Below are positions 7,235 through 16,194 of a DNA stretch of 34,537 bases, one piece after another. Source of the DNA: Clostridiales bacterium (GTDB lineage Bacteria > Bacillota > Clostridia > Oscillospirales > Oscillospiraceae); contig DYCR01000015.1 in the NCBI GenBank assembly GCA_019418025.1, forward strand, positions 7,713-42,249, read 5' to 3'. A program made the position numbers and the translations under genes. Positions within the stretch are counted from its first letter, which is position 1. Every line of letters starts with the position of its first letter. The notes below the pieces were generated by a model. It made no database searches and was not told the DNA's origin. It worked only from the letters and a program-made list of their open reading frames with translations.

Positions 7235-9535
7235 ATGAAAAGAATCATTTCCCTGTTGCTATCGGCAACGATGCTGCTTTCTGTGGCAGCCGGTTGTGGC
7301 ATTGCAGGTAAGCAGACTTACATTGAGGCCCCCTACACTGCGGCTGATGAAAGTGAGCTGACCTCTGAGTTCTTGACTCCCGTGTTCTACGAGAATGAGA
7401 ACGGCCCCACCATTGGTGTTACCCTGCTGGGTGTTATCGAGAAGGACGGTAAATACTACCGCGATCTGGATAACGACCATGAGCTGGACGACTTCGAGGA
7501 CTGGAATCTGGATGCTCAGACCCGTGCTGAGGCTTTTGCCAAGGCTATGAGTGTCGAGCAGCTGACCCACACTCTGTTCAACGTGATGGCTTATAGCCCC
7601 CTCTACGCAAAGAAGGACGAAGTCGTTGACGAGAATGGCAAGCCCATCTGGACCAAGATGTATGCTTCCTCTCTGGAGTGGGGCGTCAAGGAGACTCCTG
7701 ACGTGACCAACATCGAGCTGCTGAACACGGAAGGCTTCCGCACCTTCGTTCTGCGTAACGATCCTGAGACTGAGGTTGCCGTATGGTTCAACAACGGTCT
7801 GGAGCAGTACAGTGAGTATGCCGCCATCAACGGCAATGAAGTGGCAATTCCCTTCTTCTGCTACACCAACCCCATCAAGCATGGTCTGCCCAATGCCGAA
7901 GGCGTGACCGCTGCTTCCCTCGGTGCAGGCAATGCCGACAAGGTTCTGGAGGATGCTCAGTATGACCGCATCGTCATGCAGGCCAAGGGTGTCGATGGCC
8001 TCTATGGTCCTCAGGTCGATATCGCAAGTGACCCCCGCTGGTCCCGTAACGCAAGCACCTACGGCGAGCGCGAGGACATGAGCGCTGAGATCGCCCGCAA
8101 CCTGGTTCTGGGCTATCAGAACGGCGATCAGGGAATGATCCCCGGCAGTGTTTTGCTGACCATCAAGCACTTCCCCGGCGACGGCTCCAGCTACAACGGC
8201 TTTGAGAGCCATGCAGAGACCGGACGCTACCGCATCTACTCTGTTGAGAACTCTCTGGCTGACTATCAGCTGAAGCCCTTCATCGCAGCCTTCGAGGCTG
8301 GCGTTGCCGGCGTTATGCCCGGTTACTCTCAGCCCATCGTTGACGAGCGTATTGCTCCTCAGATGCTGGAGTACAACGGCAAGACCTATGACATCCTTTA
8401 CGGCGGCCGCGGCAATGCCTTCAATGACGGCATCCTGCAGGGCCTGCTGCGCGGCGTTCTGGGCTTTGACGGCCTGATCAACTCCGACTCTCTGAACCCC
8501 GGCTGTCAGCAGGGTGTTGAGGACCTGACCAACTACGAGCGTATCGTTTCCTTTGTCAAGTCCGGCAACGACTGCGGTGTTATCAGCTTTAAGGAAGGCA
8601 AGCCCATTGAATATCTGGAGGCTGCTCTGGATAAGAATGAGCTGACCCGTGAGGATCTGGAGCGTTCCGCTGTCAACCGTCTGAAGGTACAGGTGCAGAG
8701 CGGCAATCTGGACAACCCCTACCGCAACATGGACGACAGCATCGCTGCTGTCAACGATGTGACTCCTAAGGTTCAGGCTCTGGCTGAGGAAATGAACCTG
8801 AATTCCGTTGTTCTGATGAAGAACGGCGAAAGCACCCTGCCTCTGAAGGACACCTCCAAGAAGATCTATGTCCACGGCTTCAACCAGAAGGACGATGCCA
8901 AGATGGACGGCATGGTCACCGCTTTGGAGACTGCCGGCTTTGCCGTGGTTGAGGATTACGCTGAGGCAGACGTTGCCTACCTGCGTGTGACTCCCACCAT
9001 TGAGGGCACCGGCTCCAGCAAGCTGGCTGTTCTGGATCTGGTTGCAGATGTAGAGACACCTATCTATGATAACAATGCCAAGCGCACCGATGAGACTGCG
9101 ATCGTCACCACGGTTGCAGGCATGGACGAGTTCCAGAAGATCGCTGATGCAGTTCATGCAAACGGCGGTAAGGTTGTTGGTGAAATCAACGCCTCCAACC
9201 CCTGGATCCTGACCGACATGGAGCCCTTCTGTGATGCGCTGATCGGCACCTTCGTCAACACGGACGAGTCCATTGCCAAGGTCGTGACCGGCGAGCACAA
9301 CCCCACCGGCAAGCTGCCCCTGACCATGGTTGCTGACAAGTCTGTCATCGCTCTGGTCGAGACGGATCTCGATGGCGAGGTTTGGGATATCTGCGTATCC
9401 CCCAACGATGTTCCCGGCTATGTCAAGGATCAGCACATGAGTGCCGATGTTCTGGCAAATTCCCCCTCCGGCTCCTATGCCTATAAGGATGCTGCCGGCA
9501 ACCTCTATGTCTCTGGCTTCGGTCTGAGCTACTAA
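7235..9535 (+). CDS. Secreted lipoprotein glycoside hydrolase family 3 (beta-glucosidase-like)
   Basis: A 766-residue retaining exo-glycosidase, probably anchored outside the membrane. The signal peptide ends in a lipobox (SVAAGC, Cys21). A DLDNDHELDDFEDW segment near residue 77 resembles the Ca-binding-like D.N.G.LD.YEDW stretch of GH3 glucosidases. The TIM-barrel domain has YGPQVDIASDPRWSRN, the KHFPGDGSS block and nucleophile candidate Asp418 in GLINSDSL, where most GH3s have SDW. The alpha/beta sandwich domain begins at NSVVLMKNGESTLPL (about 527). The protein ends at SGFGLSY, so the fibronectin-III domain common in GH3 is absent. GAAGGAG precedes the ATG. It is first in the operon and has strongly biased codons, suggesting high expression. 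The substrate is not determinable. Confidence 0.9.
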   Translation: MKRIISLLLSATMLLSVAAGCGIAGKQTYIEAPYTAADESELTSEFLTPVFYENENGPTIGVTLLGVIEKDGKYYRDLDNDHELDDFEDWNLDAQTRAEAFAKAMSVEQLTHTLFNVMAYSPLYAKKDEVVDENGKPIWTKMYASSLEWGVKETPDVTNIELLNTEGFRTFVLRNDPETEVAVWFNNGLEQYSEYAAINGNEVAIPFFCYTNPIKHGLPNAEGVTAASLGAGNADKVLEDAQYDRIVMQAKGVDGLYGPQVDIASDPRWSRNASTYGEREDMSAEIARNLVLGYQNGDQGMIPGSVLLTIKHFPGDGSSYNGFESHAETGRYRIYSVENSLADYQLKPFIAAFEAGVAGVMPGYSQPIVDERIAPQMLEYNGKTYDILYGGRGNAFNDGILQGLLRGVLGFDGLINSDSLNPGCQQGVEDLTNYERIVSFVKSGNDCGVISFKEGKPIEYLEAALDKNELTREDLERSAVNRLKVQVQSGNLDNPYRNMDDSIAAVNDVTPKVQALAEEMNLNSVVLMKNGESTLPLKDTSKKIYVHGFNQKDDAKMDGMVTALETAGFAVVEDYAEADVAYLRVTPTIEGTGSSKLAVLDLVADVETPIYDNNAKRTDETAIVTTVAGMDEFQKIADAVHANGGKVVGEINASNPWILTDMEPFCDALIGTFVNTDESIAKVVTGEHNPTGKLPLTMVADKSVIALVETDLDGEVWDICVSPNDVPGYVKDQHMSADVLANSPSGSYAYKDAAGNLYVSGFGLSY

Positions 9536-9544
9536 TCGTTTTCA

Positions 9545-9604
9545 AGCCGGGGTTTCCCCGGCTGGCCTAAGGGGGACAGGTCCCTGATTTCAGGCATCTG
9601 TCCC
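9545..9604 (+). repeat. Two consecutive intercistronic hairpins
   Basis: Right after the GH3 stop a perfect 8-bp stem with a 3-nt loop (9545-9552/9556-9563) is followed by a second hairpin: GGGACAG (9573-9579) pairs with CTGTCCC (9598-9604), continuing inward through CCTG/CAGG around an ATTT loop. Neither is followed by a U-tract, so they look like mRNA processing or stability elements rather than terminators. Confidence 0.65.
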
Positions 9605-9659
9605 GCGTGGCCTTACAAACCGCATTTTTCATTTTTACCCAAGAAGGAGAACTAGTTCT

Positions 9660-10409
9660 ATGAAGAAGAAAATTGTTTGCCTGTGCTGTGCACTGAGCCT
9701 CTCTATGCTGGCCGCTTGCGGCGCTTCCGATGATGCCGGCAAGCCCACCGATGCTGCTGCTACCAATCCCGCTGTTACCGAGACCAAGGCTCCTGCTGAA
9801 ACCAAGGCTCCCGAGGAGACCAAGGCTCAGGAAACTTCCTTCGAGCTTGACCCCAATGCTGCCCCCACCGATCTGTTCCACGGCAGCGCTGTAACAGACA
9901 TGGAAGGTCAGTGGATGCTGTCCAAGGTCTTTGCCGACGGCCAGACCAACGACGCTGCTGCTGATGCTGTTACTCTGGCTGTTACCCTGTCTCTGGACCC
10001 CTCCGAGCTGGTTGACGAGCCTGCATACATCCACAATCAGGTCTACAACCTGATCGGCGATCTGACCTTTGGTCAGGAGAGCGTTCTGAATGAGCTGGCT
10101 GCTGACGACCTGAAGGGCTACCGCGGTTCTACCAGCTGGTCTGACTTCTCTCAGGGCGAGAAGGGCCAGGAGGGTCAGTTCTACAGCCAGCCCGGTGCTG
10201 CAACCATGCGTTTCAAGGATGTTGATGCATACGGCCTGTTCCTGGATCAGGTTGCCGGCGTTTCCACCGACATCGACACCACCGAGCAGTCCCTCATCAT
10301 CGGCATGAACCATCAGGGTCAGCTGCTGCTGGGCTTCAGCGATGAGCACATCGACCGTCCCGGCACCGAGGGCGAGTGGGTTTACTGCCTGATTTTCGAC
10401 AAAGCCTAA
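9660..10409 (+). CDS. Small lipoprotein with Thr/Ala/Pro-Glu linker, function unknown
   Basis: A 249-residue predicted lipoprotein: signal peptide MKKKIVCLCCALSLSMLAAC with lipobox LAAC (Cys20), then a low-complexity surface linker (about 21-60) with repeats of ETKAP/EETKA. A folded domain follows from about residue 75, starting DMEGQWMLSKVFADG and ending GEWVYCLIFDKA. The opening G-x-W-x-L strand and the beta-rich look resemble clostridial lipocalin-like lipoproteins, but I cannot assign it. AAGGAG is 9 nt before the ATG. It lies between two exported GH3 enzymes, so a role in glycan binding or in assembling the surface enzymes is possible (inference). Confidence 0.8.
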   Translation: MKKKIVCLCCALSLSMLAACGASDDAGKPTDAAATNPAVTETKAPAETKAPEETKAQETSFELDPNAAPTDLFHGSAVTDMEGQWMLSKVFADGQTNDAAADAVTLAVTLSLDPSELVDEPAYIHNQVYNLIGDLTFGQESVLNELAADDLKGYRGSTSWSDFSQGEKGQEGQFYSQPGAATMRFKDVDAYGLFLDQVAGVSTDIDTTEQSLIIGMNHQGQLLLGFSDEHIDRPGTEGEWVYCLIFDKA

Positions 10410-10447
10410 TCGGAGATTTTATCCCTCTTCGTTATCTGATTTTCCCC

Positions 10448-10477
10448 GGCCGCACAGGAGCATGCTCCTGTGCGGCC
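10448..10477. repeat. 30-bp perfect palindrome just upstream of a ribosome site
   Basis: All 30 bases (10448-10477) are perfectly self-complementary (half-site GGCCGCACAGGAGCA). It ends 3 nt before GAGAGGAG, the ribosome site of the 4-TM gene, so the RNA hairpin stands next to the initiation site. There is no U-tract. Confidence 0.8.
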
Positions 10478-10496
10478 ATCGAGAGGAGCTTTTTCT

Positions 10497-10904
10497 ATGA
10501 AGACAAATAAAAAGGCATTTGGCTTTTTTGCCACACTCGTTTCTGCTGTTCTCGCCGTTGTCTCTGCGATCTGCTACGGCGTGTTTTTTAAGGGGATCGA
10601 GTACAAGGAACCTGTGTTCAACATTCAGATCTGCATCATTCTGGCAGTGATCGGCGTTATTGCCGTTGTACTGCTGCTGATCAACGAGCGTACTGCCGGT
10701 TTTGCTCCTGCTCTGCTTTGCCTCGGCAGCGGCATTTCCTTTTTGATGTTCGTTCAAATGGTCATTTGGCCTATCGCAGATACCATTTACGGAATTGAAC
10801 CCTTCGCTGAGTTCAATAAAATTGTTATGTGCGCGGTCCTGATGCTTGTCACTCTGGTAACCGCCGAGGTTGGACTGTATACCAGAAAGTATCGGAACGC
10901 CTGA
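10497..10904 (+). CDS. Small four-TM membrane protein, function unknown
   Basis: A 135-residue integral membrane protein with four hydrophobic helices: about residues 8-30 (FGFFATLVSAVLAVVSAICY), 43-65, 74-96 and 104-126. No catalytic motif is visible and no family is recognised. The ATG at 10497 is chosen over an earlier in-frame codon at 10470 because GAGGAG lies 8 nt upstream and the earlier codon lies inside the palindrome. It sits between a lipoprotein and a membrane-anchored GH3, within the same operon. An accessory membrane partner of the surface enzymes is possible but unsupported. Confidence 0.75.
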   Translation: MKTNKKAFGFFATLVSAVLAVVSAICYGVFFKGIEYKEPVFNIQICIILAVIGVIAVVLLLINERTAGFAPALLCLGSGISFLMFVQMVIWPIADTIYGIEPFAEFNKIVMCAVLMLVTLVTAEVGLYTRKYRNA

Positions 10905-10932
10905 TTGCCCCCCGCAGATAGGAGAAACTCGA

Positions 10933-13900
10933 ATGAAACCTTCAAAAAAAAGAGTACTTAAGAAAATTTTCGCCAACGTCATGGTTGGTCTGCTGGTTCT
11001 GGTCACCTTCCTTAATTCTCTTGCAGGTCAGTTTTCCGGACAGATCAACGGCTTTTTAGGCATCTCCACATCCCAGATCGTGGGTGGCGATGACGGCGAA
11101 TATGTACGCTATTATGAATCCAAATTCAATTCGGTGGCTGATCTGAAGGCCGCCGGTTTAGACAAAGCAAAAGAGGTCGAAGCCGAGGGCGCAGTTCTGC
11201 TGAAGAACAACGGTGTCCTGCCCATCAAGGGCACTGAGGTCTCCCTCTTTGGCGCAACTGCAATTTCCCCCGTTTTCGGCGGCACCGGCTCCGGTGCGGT
11301 CAACACGGCAGATGCTCCCTCCTTTGTGGATGCCTTTGCCCAGAGCGGACTGACTGTTGTTAATCAGCCTCTTCTGGACTGGTACAAGACGGAGCAGTAT
11401 GGCCGTGACTTCTCCAGCAGCGGCGATGCGATCAACGAAGCCCGCTGGAAGTCCATTATGAAGAGCGACGCAGCAAGCAGCTTCGGCAACGGCGAAGTGG
11501 CCGTGTTTGTTGTGGGTCGTGTCGGCGGTGAGGCCAACGACCTGAAGCACAGCAACCACATCGACGGCGGCGCTAACCCCTTGGGTGCAGACATCCCCGA
11601 GAACTCCGACTACCTGATGCTCAACAAGAACGAGCGCGGCATTCTGGAAGGCCTGAAGGCAATGAAGGATGAGGGCAAGCTCAGCGGCATCGTTGTGCTG
11701 CTCAACAGCGCAAACCCTGTCTCTGCTGATTTCCTGAACGACGAGGAGCTTGGCGTTGATGCGGCTCTGTGGGTCGGCTCCGTAGGCCAGACCGGTCTTT
11801 ACACAGTCGGTGATATCCTGAGCGGTAAGGTCAACCCCTCCGGCTCCTTGCCCGACACCTGGTGGACCAACAACCTGCTGAATCCCGGCATGGCAAACTT
11901 CGGCAACTATACCTATACCAATGCTGCCGACTATACCTTTGTTTCCAGCCCCGCTAAGTACACAAGCTACGTGGCATATCAGGAGGGTATCTATGTAGGC
12001 TATCGCTACACGGAAACCCGATATGAGGACACTGTTCTGGGTGCTGCGAACGTGGGCGACTTCCAGTATAACAATGTGGTCGCTTATCCCTTCGGCTACG
12101 GCCTGAGCTACACCACCTTTGATATGGGCAACATGAAGGTGGAGAAGCAGGGCAAGGGTGCCGATACCGAGTATGTTGTAACGGTTGATGTTACCAACAC
12201 CGGCGCAGTAGCCGGCAAGAAGGCTGTGCAGTTGTACGCGCAGAAGCCCTACACCGACTATGACCGAGCAAACCAGATCGAGAAGGCTTCTGTGGAGTTG
12301 GTCGGCTATGGCAAGACCGGCATGCTGGAGCCCGGTGCAACCGAGACTGTGACCATCACCTTCCCCGAGTATTTCCTGACCAGCTATGATGCTCTGGGAA
12401 CCGGTTCCTTCATTCTGGATGCCGGCAACTATTACCTGACTGCCGCTGCCAACAGCCATGAGGCAATCAACAACATTCTGACTGCCAAGGGCATGACCGT
12501 CGAAAATGGCATGACCGCAGAGGGCAGCTCCGACATGGTCTATCAGACCGAGTATGCGTTTGACGCAGAGACCTATTCCAAGGCCTACGGCACCGGCGCC
12601 GATGTCACCAGCCTCTTTGCCGGCGCTGACATCAACCGCTATGAGGGCAAGGGCGACAACAGCATCACCTATCTCTCCCGTAACAACTGGAAGGACACCC
12701 TGATGCTGTGGACCGACGAGAACGGTGACGGTCAGAATGACAACTTCGTCAAGCTGGCTATGACGGACAAGATGTATCAGGACACCATTCTGGATGATGC
12801 AGACCTGCCCGCCAATGATGACAACTGGCCTGTGATGGGCTCTGATGACACCGCCTATTCTCTGATTCAGCTGCTGAAGGACGAGAACGGTGAGCCTCTG
12901 CCTTACAACGATCCCAAGTGGGACGAGCTGCTGAACCAGCTGAGCTTTGAGGATCTGGCCCGTCTGTGCGCAGTGGGTCTGCGTATGACGGTTTCTCTTG
13001 AGTCCATCGGCAAGCCCGAGACTTTGGATCACAACGGCCCCTCCGGTGTTACTCAGAAGTATTCCTCCGGTATCAACGGCTATGCAAACCAGACCAACGA
13101 CCCGGACAAGAACCTGACCGGTACCTGCTACCCCTGCAACGGCATCATCGCTGCTACCATGAACGATGAGCTGGTGAAGGAAGTCGGCGAACTCATCGGT
13201 GAGGACGCTATGTGGGCAGGCTACGCAGGCTTCTACGGCACCGGCCTGAATATCCACCGCACTCCCTACGCCGGCCGTGTCTTTGAGTACTACTCCGAGG
13301 ACGGCATCCTGACTGGCCTGATCGATACCTATGAGACTCAGGGCATCCAGTCCAAGGGCGTGTATGTTTACAACAAGCACTTTGCACTGAACGATCAGGA
13401 GCTTCAGCGTCAGGGCCTCGGCACCTGGTGCAACGAGCAGGCTATGCGTGAGCTTTATCTGCGTGCCTTCGAGCTGCCCATCGTCAATGCCGATGCCAAG
13501 TGCGTTATGACCGCATTCAACCGTATCGGTGCCGTATGGGCAGGTGCATCTCACGAGCTGCTGACCGATTGGCTCCGCGGCGAAGCAGGCATGACTGGTT
13601 TTGCAGTGACCGACATGTACGAGAAGGATTACATGAGCAAGCCTCACGAGGTACTGGGCGGCTGTGATATTCCTGACAACTTCCCCGGTACCACCGGCAC
13701 CGGCGCGATTGCCTCCACCTCCGGCGATCTGGGATTTGAGTTCGCGGCTTACGGCCCCGACGGTGCAACTCCCAACGCTCCCATGGCACGGGCAATGCGT
13801 GAGTCTGCACACCGCATCCTCTACACCGTGCTTCACTCCCGTGGCATGGACGGCATCGGAATGGACACCAGAATCGTGGTGGTCACTCCTTGGTGGCAGA

Positions 13901-14007
13901 CCGCTCTGAACGTGACCCAGATCACTCTGGCCGTACTGAGCATCCTGTCTCTGGCTCTGCTGGTAATGGACATGGTCCCCGGCAAGAAAAAGAAAACAAA
14001 CGAGTAA
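10933..14007 (+). CDS. Membrane-anchored, circularly permuted GH3 glycosidase
   Basis: A 1024-residue GH3 protein with its halves swapped. A TM helix (about 11-31) is followed by the alpha/beta sandwich domain (VEAEGAVLLKNNGVLPI, ~75), the FGYGLSYTTF element (~395), the fibronectin-III domain (~410-520), then after a linker the TIM-barrel domain (~655-970) with GLNIHRTPYAGRVFEYYSEDG, KHFALNDQE and nucleophile candidate Asp894 in GFAVTDMYE. A second TM helix (~995-1016) ends in GKKKKTNE. The enzyme is thus probably extracellular and tethered at both ends. Reversed GH3 order has been described for BglA of Ruminococcus albus and Butyrivibrio fibrisolvens. ATG at 10933 follows AGGAGAA; an earlier in-frame ATG at 10870 overlaps the previous gene. 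The substrate is unknown. Confidence 0.88.
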   Translation: MKPSKKRVLKKIFANVMVGLLVLVTFLNSLAGQFSGQINGFLGISTSQIVGGDDGEYVRYYESKFNSVADLKAAGLDKAKEVEAEGAVLLKNNGVLPIKGTEVSLFGATAISPVFGGTGSGAVNTADAPSFVDAFAQSGLTVVNQPLLDWYKTEQYGRDFSSSGDAINEARWKSIMKSDAASSFGNGEVAVFVVGRVGGEANDLKHSNHIDGGANPLGADIPENSDYLMLNKNERGILEGLKAMKDEGKLSGIVVLLNSANPVSADFLNDEELGVDAALWVGSVGQTGLYTVGDILSGKVNPSGSLPDTWWTNNLLNPGMANFGNYTYTNAADYTFVSSPAKYTSYVAYQEGIYVGYRYTETRYEDTVLGAANVGDFQYNNVVAYPFGYGLSYTTFDMGNMKVEKQGKGADTEYVVTVDVTNTGAVAGKKAVQLYAQKPYTDYDRANQIEKASVELVGYGKTGMLEPGATETVTITFPEYFLTSYDALGTGSFILDAGNYYLTAAANSHEAINNILTAKGMTVENGMTAEGSSDMVYQTEYAFDAETYSKAYGTGADVTSLFAGADINRYEGKGDNSITYLSRNNWKDTLMLWTDENGDGQNDNFVKLAMTDKMYQDTILDDADLPANDDNWPVMGSDDTAYSLIQLLKDENGEPLPYNDPKWDELLNQLSFEDLARLCAVGLRMTVSLESIGKPETLDHNGPSGVTQKYSSGINGYANQTNDPDKNLTGTCYPCNGIIAATMNDELVKEVGELIGEDAMWAGYAGFYGTGLNIHRTPYAGRVFEYYSEDGILTGLIDTYETQGIQSKGVYVYNKHFALNDQELQRQGLGTWCNEQAMRELYLRAFELPIVNADAKCVMTAFNRIGAVWAGASHELLTDWLRGEAGMTGFAVTDMYEKDYMSKPHEVLGGCDIPDNFPGTTGTGAIASTSGDLGFEFAAYGPDGATPNAPMARAMRESAHRILYTVLHSRGMDGIGMDTRIVVVTPWWQTALNVTQITLAVLSILSLALLVMDMVPGKKKKTNE

Positions 14008-14022
14008 GTTAAATCAATAGAA

Positions 14023-14090
14023 CGGCTTTGAGGCAGCAAACAAGTCCGCCACAGGATCTATGATCCTGCGGTGGACTTGTATTAAAGCCG
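14023..14090 (+). repeat. Nested long hairpin between GH3 and GH2 genes
   Basis: An inner 19-bp stem (14040-14058 with 14062-14080; one wobble, one mismatch) has a 3-nt loop. It is enclosed by an outer stem CGGCTTT (14023-14029) with AAAGCCG (14084-14090). No U-tract follows, so partial termination or mRNA protection is more likely than full termination. Confidence 0.7.
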
Positions 14091-14196
14091 ACAAAAACAA
14101 TCAAATTCAATCTGGCAGCAACGATCAATGATACTCGAACTCATATTTCGAGCTGATGGATACGAAGTTCTGCAACAGTAGATAAGGAGAAGCTTG

Positions 14197-16119
14197 ATGC
14201 GAAACAGCATTTCATTAAACCGGGACTGGACCTTTTTTGGTCCACAGGGCGCAGCGGAACAGATCGATCTGCCCCACACCTGGAATGCATCAGACGGACA
14301 GGATGGCGGTAACGACTATTGGCGCGGTACCTGTATCTATAAGAAAACATTTTCTATGCCCGAATTCGACCCCAATACCCAGACCGTGTATCTGGAGTTC
14401 CGGGGCGTGAATGCCTCGGCTGATGTGGAGCTCAACGGGAAAAAGGTCGTTCAGCACGATGGCGGCTACTCCACATTCCGGGTGGAGATCGCGGACGTCC
14501 TCTGCCGGGAAAACCAGATGACCGTGCATGTAGACAACAGCGTCAACGATCGGGTGTACCCCCAGAAGGCGGATTTTACGTTCTACGGCGGTATCTACCG
14601 CGACGTGATGCTTTTGGTGGTGAACAAATGCCACTTTGATCTGGATCACTTCGGCGGCCCCGGCGTGCAGATCACGCCCACAGTGAAGGGCAGCACCGGC
14701 GTGGTGCGGGTACAGTCCTGGACCAACACGGAAGAGGCGGAAGTAGAGGTCTGTCTGACCGATGCTTCCGGCGCAGCGGTGGCCGAAGGCAGAGGAACGG
14801 ATGTGACTCTGGAAATTCCCGAGGTACATCTCTGGGACGGCGTCCGTGACCCGTATCTTTACACTGCCGTCCTGCGGCTGACCAAGAACGGGGAAGTGGT
14901 GGATGAGATCTCCAGCCGATTTGGTGTCCGCACATTTCGGGTGGACCCCAAGAAGGGCTTCTTCCTGAATGGACGGCCCTATCCGCTTCAGGGTGTATCC
15001 CGCCATCAGGACCGCAAGGGTCTGGGCAACGCCCTGACACGGCAGCATCACGATGAGGATATGGCCCTCATCCGTGAGATCGGTGCCAATACGATCCGTC
15101 TGGCCCATTACCAGCACGACCAGTATTTTTATGATCTGTGCGACCAGTACGGCATGATCGTCTGGGCGGAGATCCCCTACATTTCCGAGCATATGCCCAA
15201 TGGACGTGACAACACCATCAGTCAGATGAAGGAGCTCATCGTCCAGAACTATAACCACCCATCCATTGTTACCTGGGGCCTGTCCAACGAGATCACCATC
15301 TCCACCAAGGACAAGAAGGACATGATGGACAACCATCGGGTGCTGAATGATCTGTGTCACAGCATGGATGCCACCCGACCCACCAGTCTGGCCTGCTATG
15401 CGGTGTGTGGTCCCTTCAACCCCGTGGCCCATATTTCTGACCTTGTGTCATGGAACCTGTATCTGGGCTGGTATGTACCCGGCCGATTCCTCAATGACCT
15501 GTGGATCAGCTTTTTCCACATGGTTTACCCCAAGCGCTGTCTGGGCTATTCCGAATACGGCTGCGAGGGCATGCCCAACCTGCACTCCTCCAGACCTCGC
15601 CGAGGGGACCACACAGAGGAGTATCAGGCGATCTACCACGAGTTCATGCTCAAGTGCTTCAAGCGTCATCCCTATATGTGGAGCACCCATGTTTGGAATA
15701 TGTTTGATTTTGCCGCCGACGCTCGGGATCAGGGCGGTGAGCCGGGTATGAACCACAAGGGTCTGGTGACCTTTGATCGGAAGCTCAAGAAGGACAGCTT
15801 CTACGTTTATAAGGCTTACTGGAGCGATGAACCCTTTGTCCATCTGTGCGGCAGACGGTATGCAGACCGCACCGAGGCAGTCACCACCGTCAAGGTTTAT
15901 TCCAATCAGAATGAGGTGTCCCTCTACTGTGACGGAAAGCTTTTGGAGACGAAGCAGGGTGAGAAGGTGTTCACCTTCAAGGTGCCTCTGAACGGTCAGG
16001 TGAAGCTGGAGGCACAGTCCGGCGACTGCCGCGATGCGATGACCCTCCGCCGGGTAGAAAAACCCAATCCGGATTACAAATTGAAAAAGCAAAAAAGCTC
16101 CAGTGCAAACTGGGTGTAA
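14197..16119 (+). CDS. Glycoside hydrolase family 2 (beta-galactosidase/beta-glucuronidase-like)
   Basis: A 640-residue intracellular retaining glycosidase with no signal peptide. Sugar-binding beta-domain about residues 1-165 (NRDWTFFGP, DLPHTWN, YWRGTCIYKKTF), Ig-like domain about 170-265, then a TIM barrel. The acid/base is predicted as Glu365 in VTWGLSNEITI and the nucleophile as Glu453 in LGYSEYGCEG, about 90 residues apart as usual for GH2. ATG at 14197 is preferred to the in-frame TTG three bases earlier because AAGGAG lies 7 nt upstream. It lies between an exported GH3 and a sugar symporter, so it probably acts on imported oligosaccharides. Specificity (galactoside, glucuronide, mannoside, galactofuranoside) is undetermined. 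Confidence 0.9.
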   Translation: MRNSISLNRDWTFFGPQGAAEQIDLPHTWNASDGQDGGNDYWRGTCIYKKTFSMPEFDPNTQTVYLEFRGVNASADVELNGKKVVQHDGGYSTFRVEIADVLCRENQMTVHVDNSVNDRVYPQKADFTFYGGIYRDVMLLVVNKCHFDLDHFGGPGVQITPTVKGSTGVVRVQSWTNTEEAEVEVCLTDASGAAVAEGRGTDVTLEIPEVHLWDGVRDPYLYTAVLRLTKNGEVVDEISSRFGVRTFRVDPKKGFFLNGRPYPLQGVSRHQDRKGLGNALTRQHHDEDMALIREIGANTIRLAHYQHDQYFYDLCDQYGMIVWAEIPYISEHMPNGRDNTISQMKELIVQNYNHPSIVTWGLSNEITISTKDKKDMMDNHRVLNDLCHSMDATRPTSLACYAVCGPFNPVAHISDLVSWNLYLGWYVPGRFLNDLWISFFHMVYPKRCLGYSEYGCEGMPNLHSSRPRRGDHTEEYQAIYHEFMLKCFKRHPYMWSTHVWNMFDFAADARDQGGEPGMNHKGLVTFDRKLKKDSFYVYKAYWSDEPFVHLCGRRYADRTEAVTTVKVYSNQNEVSLYCDGKLLETKQGEKVFTFKVPLNGQVKLEAQSGDCRDAMTLRRVEKPNPDYKLKKQKSSSANWV

Positions 16120-16121
16120 AA

Positions 16122-16155
16122 GCGGGGGTGTCCCCGCGTGGATGGAATGATCCAC
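16122..16155 (+). repeat. Two small hairpins between GH2 and transporter genes
   Basis: GCGGGG (16122-16127) pairs with CCCCGC (16132-16137), followed at once by GTGGAT (16138-16143) pairing with ATCCAC (16150-16155). No U-tract follows. It resembles the paired hairpins at 9545-9604. Confidence 0.55.
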
Positions 16156-16194
16156 ATACTGTAAAGAAATTAATTGCAAGGAGTTCAATCGGCA

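Noticed and set aside
7259..9436. 725-codon open frame antisense to the first GH3 gene
   Set aside because: The GH3 frame has the catalytic motifs, a signal peptide and a ribosome site. The antisense frame is a by-product of biased codons and shows no motifs.
10448..10477. Palindrome as an insertion-sequence end or a plain terminator
   Set aside because: No transposase, target duplication or U-tract is present; it sits between co-directional genes next to a ribosome site.
11158..13836. 892-codon open frame antisense to the permuted GH3
   Set aside because: Low-complexity composition and no start signal; a shadow of a highly codon-biased gene. The same applies to 24190-26301.
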